Origin: Poronia punctata
Taxonomy: Eukaryota > Ascomycota > Sordariomycetes > Xylariales > Xylariaceae
DNA length: 64,000 nucleotides
Assembly (NCBI GenBank): GCA_022579005.1
Contig: MU401559.1
Span: forward strand, 62,001-126,000
Reading direction: 5' to 3'
In this document: positions 40,424-50,890 of the stretch, in pieces
Layout: each line of letters opens with the position of its first letter
How positions within the stretch are numbered: position 1 is the stretch's first letter
Translations under genes and position numbers: made by a program
The notes under the pieces: generated by a model
Seen by the model: the letters and a program-made list of their open reading frames with translations, nothing else
Told to the model about the DNA's origin: nothing
Databases searched by the model: none

Positions 40424-42140
40424 ATGGTAATCAATTCAAGATGGCAAACCCCAATCCCCAATTGCTCGCTGCAAAAATGGGTGTTCGGGTCATCTTTTGA
40501 CCCTCTTCCCGAGACACCCCAATTCCTCGATCCGGAGGCACCAGATACCCGATTCATCACGAGGGCCGGATACCGTCTATGGGCAAAGCGGGTGGCGCTG
40601 GGCCTACAGAGGGCCGGCTTAAAACCGGGCGACCGCGTCCTGCTCTTCTCCGGGAACAATCTGTTCTTCCCCGTCGTCTTCATGGGTGTTCTGATGGCCG
40701 GAGGCATCTTCACAGGCGCCAACCCGAGCTTTGTGCCCCGTGAGCTCGCCTACCAGCTCAAGGACAGCGGCGCATATATCCTCATAGCCGCCGATAAGAG
40801 CATGGAGATTGCGATGGAGGCCGCGGCGGAAGCTGGTCTGCCAAAGAGTCGGGTGTACAGCTTCGATGCGACGGCGATAGGGGGACAGGTGGGCGAGGCG
40901 CGTTTGGGATCTCGACACTGGACGGAGTTGCTCGCGTCTGAGGAGGATGCTGCCAGGTTCGATTGGTTCGAGCCCGCCGATACGGCCGAGACGACGTGTT
41001 GCTTGAATTACAGCTCCGGCACCACGGGCGTCCCGAAGGGTGTCGAGGTCTCGCACCGGTCGTATGTGGCGAATGGTGAGCAAGTCCTCTTCATGGAACA
41101 GTTGGACCCTGAATATCCGGAGAAGAGGAAGACGTTCCGCCAGCTTTGCTACTTGCCTTGCTATCATGCCTACGGTCAAACGTACTTTAGTTCCAACTTT
41201 CCCAAGATGGGCGTCCCAGTGGTATGATTATCTATACCCCTTCTTTTTGGGCCGTGACACATTCGTGGTACCTACTACCGTATCTTCTCGACTAATACTT
41301 AGCTTCAATAGTACATAATGCCCGCATTCGACTTTGAGAAAATGTTGCAGTACACGGAGAAATACAGGATATCGCACGTCGTTGCAGTGCCGCCTATCAT
41401 AGTTCTTCTCGCGAAGCATCCGGCCTCGCGCAAATACGATCTAAGCAGTATACAATCCATCGGATCCGGCGCCGCGCCCCTCGGTCTCGAAGTCAGCGAC
41501 GAGGTATCGAAGCTATGGCCCGGCCGGGATATGCTAGTCCGTCAAGGCTGGGGTATGACGGAACTCACATGCTCAGCCACGAGCTGGCATCCGGACGAAC
41601 TATACCGCACCTCATCCGTCGGCGAGATCATGCCGAACTGCAAAGTACGTCTCGTGAAGACGGACGGTTCGGGCGAAATCACGAGCCCCAACGAGAGGGG
41701 AGAGCTCTGGGTCTCGGGTCCCATTTTAATGAAGGGATACTGGAGAAAACCCGAAGCGACGGCCGACACGATCCACGTCGACGCTGATGGCACGCGCTGG
41801 TTAAAGACGGGTGATGTGGCGTATATCGAGAAATACGAACCCGGCGGAAAACTACACATTGTTGACAGGATCAAGGAACTTATCAAAGTCAAGGGGAACC
41901 AGGTAGCCCCCGCCGAGCTCGAGGCCGTCTTGCTCGATCATCCGGCTGTGACGGACGCCGCTGTCGTCGGCGTGACTATCAAGGGAGAGGAACTTCCCCG
42001 CGCATATATCGTCCCGAGCCCCACTGTCAAGGTCACGGAGGAGGAGATTGCCAAGTGGATGCAGACGCGGGTGATTCGGTATAAGTGGTTGAAGGGTGGT
42101 GTTAAGTTTATCGAGGCCGTTCCTAAGAACCCTGTAAGTT

Positions 42141-42189
<49 letters not shown>

Positions 42190-42336
42190 TACCTACCTAT
42201 GTTTCCTGTCTTTGCGCCATTCATGAACTAACTTTCGATTTTTTCATCACAGTCTGGAAAGATTCTACGGAAGCATCTTCGAGAACTTGCTGCTCAGGAG
42301 GTCGGCGATAAGAAGCCGGCTGACTCTAAACTCTAG
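40424..42336 (+). CDS. 4-coumarate-CoA-ligase-like acyl-CoA synthetase with peroxisomal signal
   Basis: ATP-dependent adenylation and CoA-thioester formation of a carboxylic acid; the substrate (aromatic, fatty or specialised acid) cannot be read from sequence. Three exons, 40424-41221, 41312-42133 and 42253-42336, all phase 0, give 567 residues. I start at the ATG at 40424 (MVINSRW) because IPNCSL follows as in relatives. Motifs: P-loop YSSGTTGVPKG (196-206), GWGMTE (345-350), TGD (432-434), DRIKELIKVKG (451-461) and the catalytic lysine in NPSGKILRK (Lys 543), which is split off by the last intron. The protein ends in Ser-Lys-Leu, a classic PTS1, so it most likely acts in peroxisomes. Intron 2 (119 bp) holds long T tracts. 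Confidence 0.93.
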
Positions 42337-44174
42337 GTTTGGTTAGGTTAGGTTTAGAATTGGTTGTCTATAAATGAATGTATGTATACATAAAGAATTT
42401 AGACGAGTATATACAGTAATGTCAGGTTTTTTTTCTTCGAATCTACCTTATCTGCGTCCTATGAAGCTCAATTGTTGCTTCCGTGGTAACCCCCCCCCCC
42501 CCCCCCCCCACCTACCCAGTTTGCCGGTAGTCCGATGATGCGGTCTTGACAAGTTGAGACTCGGGGGTTTGCATGCGACTAGGGTTGGGTATAGTATATA
42601 TCCTAGCGCACTTATGAATATCATGCATGGGATAAACATAGTTAGATGCGACAGCTTTCCTAGGTATAGAAATATGTACGAGTAACAAGTAGGTATGTAG
42701 GTCTATATTTTATCTACGAAATACCTAGGTACCGTAGTCATAACTTCCGCTTTAGCCCCCACATCCCGGGAGTACGGAGATATGGGGTAGGTGTCTGTGT
42801 CACTGTGGGATAACTTTACTTGTATACTTTACCTATCTTATGTAACTCTTTTATACCTGGACGTGTCTTTACCTGGTAGTTTCAAAATTAGGAAGTTTAT
42901 AGTACTCGTGCCCTGAGTATGTAGGTAAGTAGGTTGCGTTGGTCTGCTAGGTACTTAGATAGGGGGCCGATTCATGTAAGAAAGATGTGACTATACCATG
43001 TCGTCTTTTAAAGCAGACGTGCCGAATATACTTAGTTATTGCGTATAACAGACTCCTTCCTTCCTTCCTTCTACCGTGGTCGGTTGTTCGGGTTCCCTAG
43101 TGTACCTAGTTGGCAAGGACTTGTTTTCCGGTCGGGGATGTTAAGTTAAGGCTTTGCAACGTCAGTCAGTCAGTCAGTCAGTCAGGCAGGCGGTTTTGAA
43201 ACTAGTTCGTCTCATTCCGAACAAACAACGTCCTTCTTTCCTTTCGTCCCAAACTTTAATTAACAATCCCCACTACATATCGCAGATTCCGACAGTCTAT
43301 TTATTTCGGCTTCGGCTCCGAGATAGACGTCTTGCTCTACCCAGGCACAAGAAAAACCGGGTTCGGATTTAGAACATGTGTGGGGGGGGGGGGGGGGGGG
43401 GAGGGGTTAAATGGAACCAGAACAGAGCGGGAAAAAAAAAAAAAAAAGCGTTGAAACGAAAATGATTAAATAAAAAAAAAAAAATTTAACGGTTGTAATT
43501 NNNNNNNNNNCCCACCCCCACCCCGCCCCCCCCCCGCCTGGCGCGGCGGGGGGGGGCGCCCCCCCCCCCCCCCCCACCGGTGAAATGGAACCAGAACAGA
43601 GCTGGAAGAAGAAAAAAAATAGCCTTGTAACGTACATGCTTGCTATCATCAAACATAATGTTACGGTCTGAAGGATATATACCATATGCATTATAAGGTA
43701 GGATCGTGAACTTGTTCCAACATGATTCGATTGATTGAATTGATTGAATTTTCCCACCTATCAAACTTACACGTTACATCGATCTATAAATTACATAACC
43801 CATGGAATTACCAACAAGTTATTATCGATATCGGCTTATTACTTTCCTTTTGGAATTTGGTTACGGGTTGGGTTGTTGACACTTGAGACCGGGTAATACA
43901 AATACGACGTTGGATTATAATTAACCGACGGCATCTTAACTATGACCGACCAGTCGGAAGGGCCCCCGTAACTATATCGGCTTCGGCAGTTTAACCCCCG
44001 TTAGGCATTATGTCATTTTTCAAATTGTATAATAGTCGATTTGGTTTGATATAAAGAAGAGTATTGGTTCGCCGACTACAGTCAGTTGTAATGTGACATT
44101 TTTCAGCTTTCATTCATTACTGATAGTGAATATCGAAGGAATAAAGAAAGATAAAGAGAGAGAGAAAAAAAAAA
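42337..44174. other. Spacer with poly-C, GTCA repeats and an assembly gap
   Basis: No gene. It holds a C20 run at 42490-42509, an octamer at about 42677, a CAGT array near 43164-43184, and a G20 run, N gap and GC-rich junk near 43382-43575 (described separately). The last 100 bp, A-rich and ending in poly-A directly at the start codon, are the leader of the DUF1996 gene. Confidence 0.6.
43382..43605. other. Assembly gap flanked by two near-copies of the same sequence
   Basis: Ten N at 43501-43510. The left side reads AATGGAACCAGAACAGAGC from 43410, and the right side repeats the same 19 bases from 43584, in the same orientation. The next ~40 bases on each side are also similar, the left copy being richer in A and G, as expected from low-quality sequence. 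A G20 run precedes the left copy and mixed C/G homopolymers precede the right one. The two sides are probably the same locus. Confidence 0.8.
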
Positions 44175-45497
44175 ATGCAGCTTCGTCTCACCCTCGCCGT
44201 CCCTCTGGCGCTTCTGACGCCTCAGGCATTGGCACTTCTTCGATTCTCATGCTCGCAACTTGTCGTCGAGAGACTTGATCCTCTAGTCAACCCGGGTGTT
44301 GAGGGAAGTCCGCATCTTCATCAGATTATCGGAGGTGTAAGTACCTACTTATATACAACCCTCTTATCAAAAGAAAAGAAACAAGGAAAAGAAAACTAAC
44401 AGTGACATCTAGAATGCATTCAAACCAGACATGAGCCCAGATACACTACCGGATATTCCCTCCGAAGCAACTTGCACCACATGTACTTTTGCCGAGGACT
44501 TTTCGAATTACTGGGGTGAGTTTTCTTTCCTTTCTTCAGTTACACTTTTTACTTAACCTAATATCTTTAATCTAGTATGTAACCGAACCAAACCGAACCG
44601 ACACCAAAAACCAGGAGACTTTTCTTTACTTGAACGAAAGATTAATAAAAGAATAATCAAAAAAATAGACAGCAGTAATGTACTTCGCCGCCCGAAACGG
44701 AACCTACCACCGCGTCCCACAAAAAGGCAACGTCGGATTCGAAGCAGCTAACGGGGGAATGACTGTCTATTACACGCCCGTGATATCTGGGACTGGTCAA
44801 GTTACCGCGTTTAAGCCCGTACGTTTTTTTCCCCCTTTCCCCCTTTTCCCCCTTTCCCCCTTTTCCCCCTTTCCCCCTTTTCCCCCTTTCCCCTCCCCAC
44901 CCCTTCCTGTCTAAAAAATAAGTACTAACGAAAGAATGACAGGGCTTCCGCATGATCGTAGGGAACCCAACAAACCGCGACGAAGAATCCGTCCCTCGCC
45001 AGGTAACTTATACCTGTCTAAAAGACCCCAATACTCGTGACGGGGAAACCAGGGATTTCCCAAAAGAACCTTGTCCTGCGGGTATTATGGTGAATGTTCG
45101 ATTTCCGACGTAAGCCATTCCCCCTTTTCCCCCATCCTTTTTATAGAGATCTAGGGAAGACTGAAAAAAAATGAACTGACCAAAAAAAAAAGATGCTGGG
45201 ACGGCGAAACCCTCGACCCCCCAGACCACTCAAGCCACGTAGCCTACCCGGCAAGCGGGACTTTCGAAACCGACGGTCCCTGTCCAGCATCTCATCCCGT
45301 CAAGATCCCGCAATTATTCTACGAAGTCGTCTGGGATACCACCGGTTTCAATGATTTGAATGAGTGGCCGGAAGATGGGTCTCAGCCTTTTGTTTGGAGT
45401 TTTGGGGATAGGACTGTAAGGATTTCCCCTCCTTTCCCTTTTCCTTTCCCTTTCCCCCCCCATTTTTTTCGTCACTTTGTGTGTATATATATATATA

Positions 45498-45549
<52 letters not shown>

Positions 45550-45920
45550 AGGCTGGGGTTTACTACCTACCTACTAACGAGGAACGCGAAAAAAAAAAGG
45601 GCTACGGAAACCACGGAGACTACGTATTCGGCTGGAAAGGCGACGCATTACAAAAAGCCATGGATTCTAACTGTAATATCGATTGTCCCGAACTGCAGAG
45701 TCAGAGTATCGAGCAGGGGAATCAGTGTACGGTCGAGGCTGTTGTTGATGAGGAGATTGATGGATGTGAGTTTTTATTTTATTTTTTAAACTTTACTTTA
45801 CCCCTTTGCCCTCTTTTCTATATCATTAGGGGGGGTGGTGGACAAGTGTTGGTGCTGATATGATTCTGTTTTAACGTAGGGCTTACTGAACTTCCTGGTG
45901 GTATGCCTGTGGATATGTAA
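44175..45920 (+). CDS. Secreted DUF1996 family protein
   Basis: Function of the family is unknown; it is widespread in fungal secretomes. I reconstruct seven exons: 44175-44336, 44413-44515, 44673-44818, 44943-45109, 45193-45415, 45600-45765 and 45880-45920 (335 residues, all phases consistent). A signal peptide covers about residues 1-20 (MQLRLTLAVPLALL..ALA). Family landmarks in order are RFSCSQLVVERLDPLVNPG, HLHQIIGGNAF (across intron 1), CTTCTFAEDFSNYW, MYFAARNGTYHRVPQ, GFRMIVGNP, FPTCWDG (across intron 4), SSHVAYP, FVWSFGDRTGYG (across intron 5) and DYVFGWKGDALQKAMD. Cysteines are plentiful, as expected for a disulfide-bonded secreted protein. There is no C-terminal WSC domain or anchor. 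Introns are long for this genome (76-184 bp) and full of simple repeats. Confidence 0.9.
44829..44892. repeat. C/T minisatellite in intron 3 of the DUF1996 gene
   Basis: Alternating CCCCC and TTT(T) blocks repeat about six times within the intron at 44819-44942. Read through, they give a false Pro/Phe-rich peptide. Confidence 0.85.
45483..45549. repeat. TA and TG dinucleotide microsatellites in intron 5 of the DUF1996 gene
   Basis: A (TA)n tract of about 30 bp runs directly into a (TG)n tract of about 28 bp, then GTAT units, inside the 184-bp intron at 45416-45599. Likely polymorphic in length. Confidence 0.9.
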
Positions 45921-46379
45921 GCGAGAATAAAAGGGCATACAGATAGTTGAGGGAACGAAAGGGATGTATATATCGGTGGGTGAGGAGATGGAGGAAGAGA
46001 GAGAGTAAATAGGGGGAAGGACGAGCAAGGGTGGATATTTCTTCAGGTCATCTATAGATCTGGTAAAGACGCAACGACCCTTTAGATTGATCGATACCCG
46101 GGGTAGATTTGCTTAAGGTTAGGTAGATGTATAGGAGTTTCTCATTAAAACCGACCAGGTATTTCTAAGTACGGTATATTGACTCGTGGTATCCTTCTTT
46201 ATAGTTCCGCATGCAAAGCCGCAAAGGCAAAGCCATATCCCGACCCACAGCACTATGTAAAAAGCCAACACGCATGACTAATAACACACTTAAAAGCCCA
46301 TACATCCTGTTCTCCCCCACAACGCCGCGCTGACCTCTCAAATCAAGCCTGAAGAGTAAAATATAAAAGACCAAAGCCT
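45921..46379. other. Convergent spacer, DUF1996 and PIF1-type genes
   Basis: This 459-bp stretch lies between convergent genes and contains their 3' ends. AATAAAA occurs just past the DUF1996 stop, near 45927, and may serve as a poly(A) element. Nothing else was recognised. Confidence 0.5.
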
Positions 46380-48702
46380 TTATATCCCAAACTTCTCCAT
46401 ATGGAACTTTCGCACTTCGGTATTACCTCCTTTACCAACCGATAATCCTTGCGGACTTCCCTCGATTCTGAGACCGGATAAGCTCGTGGCACGTGATAGG
46501 GCAACATAGACTTGGCCCTCTTCCCATGCTCTCGTGAGATCGACAATGACACGATCGAGCGTGAGACTTTGGCTTTTATGAATTGACACTGTAAAGACAT
46601 AGGCGTTAGAATGACAGACGAAAGACGCTGGAAGCAAATAGACGGTACTTACTTGCCCACGCCGGCGCAAGAGGAATCTGCGTCCGGATGAGAAGACTAT
46701 ATGGCTCCTTATTACCGATCGGATGAACCGAGCAATCCGCATAAATAGTGCGGACAACGCCGTTATGAAACCGGACAATAGGCCAGACCTTCTTCCTCTT
46801 GGGGATCTCCTCTCGATCCATGAATTTGCGGATATACATCTCCCTCAACTCAGCGTAATCACCATGGATAGTATTCTCCGGCGGTAGCTCGATAGTAAGA
46901 GGATTATTCTTGCCCGTAGTAGTATTATTTTTGACCGGCTTCCTCGGCAACTTCTTGGTGTCAAAGTCTTCATAACCACAGATGATTCCCTGACTGCCGT
47001 TACACAGCCTTTGGCTCAAGTCCAAGTTCGTCAGGAGAACGACAAGCATGCCCTTTTTGAATTCTGCCACGGCCTCGAACCGATGATCCTTGAGCGACTC
47101 GAGTGATCCATCCGGCATCCGATAGGTATACCTATCCGGAAGATGGTGATCTGGATTGAGATTGACGTCATCCAGAGCAGGGAACGAGTATTTCTCCGAT
47201 AAGAGTTTCTCGAACCGCTTTTGATTTTCTCTGCGGACTTCTTCCCGTCTCGCGTATAGTTTCGTCGCGTTCGTGGTCACGCACGGATGGTTCATGAGAA
47301 GTTCCGTCTCTTCGCCCAGAAGAGACTGCCCGATGCGGCATTTTTGTAATATTTTGATAAACGTCTCGTCGTTCTGACGATGGATCGTCTTGAGGTGGAA
47401 ATAGACAAAGTCACATAATCCCCATACCTCACTCTTGAACGCCCACTTATCCTCGTCGTGGAAGACGCCATGTTCTTTGCAGGTGTATAGCGACTGGGAC
47501 CTGTTTTCGATAAGATCTTTACCACATTGGAGGCAGTTGGAGAACGGCTTGACGGGCGGTAATTGATGAAAGTCGCCGGTGACGACAATCTGCACGCCGC
47601 CAAAGGGCTTGTAGGAACCACGGGCTTCCTGCATGACAGCGTTTAATCTCTCAAAGTGGAAATTCTCTACCATGCTGATCTCGTCAATGACAAGCACGTC
47701 GGTGGCCTTTAGGCGCTGTCGAACATATTTTCCATGAGCCCCGGCGCGGAGCTTTTTCAACGGTTGTTTGAGAGTGCTCAGATTCCATCCGGCGTACACA
47801 TATGTCGTTGACCCACCAACACCCAGGGCCGAAATACCAGTCGGAGCTACAATGTCGACCTTCCGTCCTTGGTCCCTCAGCCGACTTGTGAATGCTTTTA
47901 AAACGGTCGATTTACCGCAACCTGCTGAGCCGGTGTAGAAGACATTACGTCCCGAGAGTATGATCTCGACAAGTTCGGCTTGTTCCGGACAGAGCACTGG
48001 TTCTTTGATTGGTACGCGAGGTGGTGGTGGAGGTCCATCTTCTAACTTGGGCCCATGGTATACGGAGTATGATCGACCTCCTGAATAATACTGCTCATCT
48101 GTAACGCTGGGCGAAGAACTTGGCAATGGCGTTGCATCTGACCCTGGAATCTTCGGTCCCGTCCATGGGATGGGATCATTAAACGGCCCCTCGCGCTGTA
48201 CGACACGGCGAGGGCCTGCCATAAAGGGCCGCGGATCGTATTCCCGGGGATTGAAGTTACTCATGACTTCCCCAGAGTAAGGCGGGGTTATTGTACTGTC
48301 ACTATCCGGGGGAGGGCGTTGGGTGTACTGTTCTCGTGGCTGGCTATGGTATTCTGGTTTCATCGGGTAGGACTGTTCTGTTGGTTTGGTTTTCTTGACT
48401 CGACTTTGGCCCTCTTCATCCGAGCTCACCAGGTCAATTACTTTGGTTGTAGTTTGACGAAGATCAGCCCGTCGCCGTTTTGCCCGAGGTTTACTGTGTT
48501 TCTTCGTCTTTTCCGTCGGGTGCGCAACGCTGGTGTTCTCGAACAAGTGTGGATCGTGCACACCTCCCTCTGTAGGCTCGGTGGGGAGGAATGGATAGAC
48601 TCCTACTTCTAGAAAAAGCGGCTGTTAGTCGGAGGCCGAGTAGAGCGATACTACAGGAGACATGGTTTGGTGTCGGGCATACATACCTGCAGAAATAGAC
48701 AT
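46380..48702 (-). CDS. PIF1-type DNA helicase
   Basis: Superfamily 1B 5'-to-3' helicase; fungal relatives act on G-quadruplexes, telomeres and mitochondrial DNA. Three exons on the minus strand: 48702-48687 (only 16 nt, coding MSISA), 48608-46653 and 46588-46380, with introns of 78 and 64 bp, give 726 residues. The long exon alone lacks an ATG before the conserved part, which is why I add the tiny first exon (GTATGT donor, CGACTAAC branch, TAG acceptor, phase matches). The N-terminus is basic and disordered with [10 protein letters not shown] (62-71), a typical SUMO-interacting layout. Helicase motifs: Walker [10 protein letters not shown] (232-240), VIDEISMV (about 312-319), [10 protein letters not shown], a CLQCG...CKEH cysteine insert, then [15 protein letters not shown] across intron 2 and [17 protein letters not shown] do not see a clear mitochondrial signal. 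Nuclear versus mitochondrial location is open. Confidence 0.92.
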
Positions 48703-49172
48703 GCTCTATGCCGTTGCAGAAAATGTCTGCCGAAGGGAGTTTCACTTGATAAACGCGTCCAACGACGCGTCCTTCTCAATGCACACTACCTGATCGAGAA
48801 AATACTTTACACGTAATTAGGCCGCTATGGTCTTGTTTCTGAGTGGGGTTACCAAGCACTAAAAATCAAGATTCAAGGTTGAACCCAATAGATTGGTACG
48901 GTGGGCCGTGCAGGGCACTCGGCACACACCTGTCAACCTACCACTTGCTGCTTTGGGCAGAAACAGATGAGGACTGTCATTTTTGGATGCATCACATTCT
49001 TTGCTATTATATCGACCTAGAAACGAAAGAGCAATCCATGCGATGAAAGCGGCAGCAACTTCACGTGTACTCTAAGACAACCCCTAAAAACAGAGCTAAT
49101 AAATTGGGGTTTGTGGGGTGCCCTTCTAGGCCTACATATGCGAACTTACCCCATACGCATACGCATCGGTAC
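48703..49172. other. Spacer between PIF1-type and AKR-RidA genes
   Basis: 470 bp between two minus-strand genes; holds the PIF1-type promoter and the 3' end of the AKR-RidA gene. No conserved element was recognised. Confidence 0.5.
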
Positions 49173-50890
49173 CTAATGTGACGAGAGTTGCAACACGCCG
49201 TCAAGTCCCAAGCGAGCTTCCGCCTCGATTTCCACAAGAAATCCGGCCCCAACCATTTTTGCTACAAATACTGTATTGGCTGGCCGAATGCCCTCGTAGT
49301 GAAACGCTTGCCCAAGCACTCTGCTGACTTGCTCGCAATCCTCTTCCCTCTTGATAATGACTCGTGTCCGCACGACATTGGCCAGTGAGCCGCCTAGGGC
49401 TTTGAGAGCCCGGCCGACAATGTCCAAAACGGCGACTGTTTGAGCCCGAGCCGAATAAACGCAAAATATTCGCTCCTCGAGACCGACAGGGACATGAGCC
49501 GTGGTTCCGGAAACGTAGATATAGTTACCGGTGCGGACTGCTCGGGAGTATCCCGCAATAGGCTCCCAGGGACTGCCGGTGGAATATTCTATCCTATTCC
49601 CTCGTTGAATGGCCTCTTCCAGTCTTTCGTTCCGAGAAGGTGGCAAATGATGTGAGAGATTACCGGCCGCAGTCAGGAAAGGAGATCGTCGGTATTCATC
49701 ACCACAGTCCCCGGGAATGGCCGAGAGACCCTTCTGCGCCTCTCGTATAAGAGCATGGTCGTCTTCAGAAAGCGTAAAGGAGAATGCTTCTAGGTTCCTA
49801 GCGGCATAGCGAGTCGACTCTGACGATAGCCGACAACCAACAATCACAGCACTTACTACAGGTACGTCGAGAACATATCTCGTCGCGACGGCAGCGATAG
49901 ATACATCGTGTCTTGTCGCGATGGTCGATAAAGCCTGCAATATGTTCTGAAAAGGTGTCCACCCTCCGGCTGCCCTAATGAATCGCAAATATTTGCGCAA
50001 GCTCCAATTCAGACTCTCCATGTCCTCGGGCTCAGCTTGACCGAGCCATTTCTCGCTGAGAAAGCCGCCAAGAAGTGTACCGTAGGCGAGCACACCTACC
50101 TTGTACTTTTCACATACCGACGCCAGTCTTCCTTGCACGAGACGTTGATCGAGCACGGAAAAGGATACTTGGTTTGTGGCGATTGTGAAGCCGCTTTCGA
50201 TTAACAACTCAAGGTGACCGGCGTCGACGTTTGTAAGGCCGATATGTTTAATCTTGCCTGCTTCTTGTATCGCTCGAAGATGATCGAGGTTATGCCAATA
50301 AGTATCGTCTGTATAATCCCAGACATGGTCTGTGAAAAGGGTGTTAGTCAGCTTGCACGACTGTGTCGCATCTATTATATATACTCGCTTATGTGGGCTT
50401 TTACAACAAGGTTTAGCTTGAAAGGGGGGCGGGTTGAGAGCGACAAACATTGCATCAGCGTAATCTCTCCCTGACCCATCCTTTGAAGGGCCCGATCTAT
50501 AGCCCGTTCGGCCGCCTCGAAGGACTTCTCACCGTCCTCGGGCGGACACCATTTCGTAAAGGCCATTACGTTTTGAGAAGAAGAGGCACGATACCTGCCT
50601 ATGACGAGTTCTGAACCAGTGCAGTCAGTGTCAACAGGAGCAAGAGGTTATCGCAAGGGCGCGAAGAAAAAGCCCGTCCTACCCGCATCACCGTAGTGGT
50701 CCGCCATATCAAAGCAGTCAAGTCCGACATCCACCAAAGGCTTCATCGCACGAGCGGCCGTATCGATGTCAACATGCTTATCGTGGCCTCCAGCGAGTTG
50801 CCACAGCCCCGAGATCATTCGAGGTATCGAGGTTGTTCCCCCGATAACGACTCGGTCCGGTCTGATGGGATGTACTGATGTCTCACTCAT
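49173..50890 (-). CDS. Aldo/keto reductase fused to a C-terminal RidA/YjgF-like domain
   Basis: Three exons on the minus strand, 50890-50683, 50610-50449 and 50329-49173, joined in phase 1 each time (introns 72 bp with GTAGGA and 119 bp with GTTTGT donors), give 508 residues. The N-terminal part (about 1-345) is an aldo/keto reductase with the complete catalytic tetrad: Asp 61 and Tyr 66 (FDMADHYGDAE), Lys 89 (MAFTKWCP) and His 125 (LMQYHVWDY). Later landmarks are IKHIGLTNVD, GVLAYGTLLGGFLSEKW and VIVGCRLSSES. The C-terminal part (about 375-505) reads as a RidA domain: YSRAVRTGNYIYVSGTTA, QTVAVLDIVGRALKALGGSL, VVRTRVII, RPANTVFVAK and LVEIEAEARLG. RidA proteins deaminate reactive enamines/imines; the conserved Arg before PAN is present here. 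The exons are continuous and the frame is open across the domain junction, so the fusion is real unless the assembly is wrong. The substrate is unknown. Confidence 0.88.
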
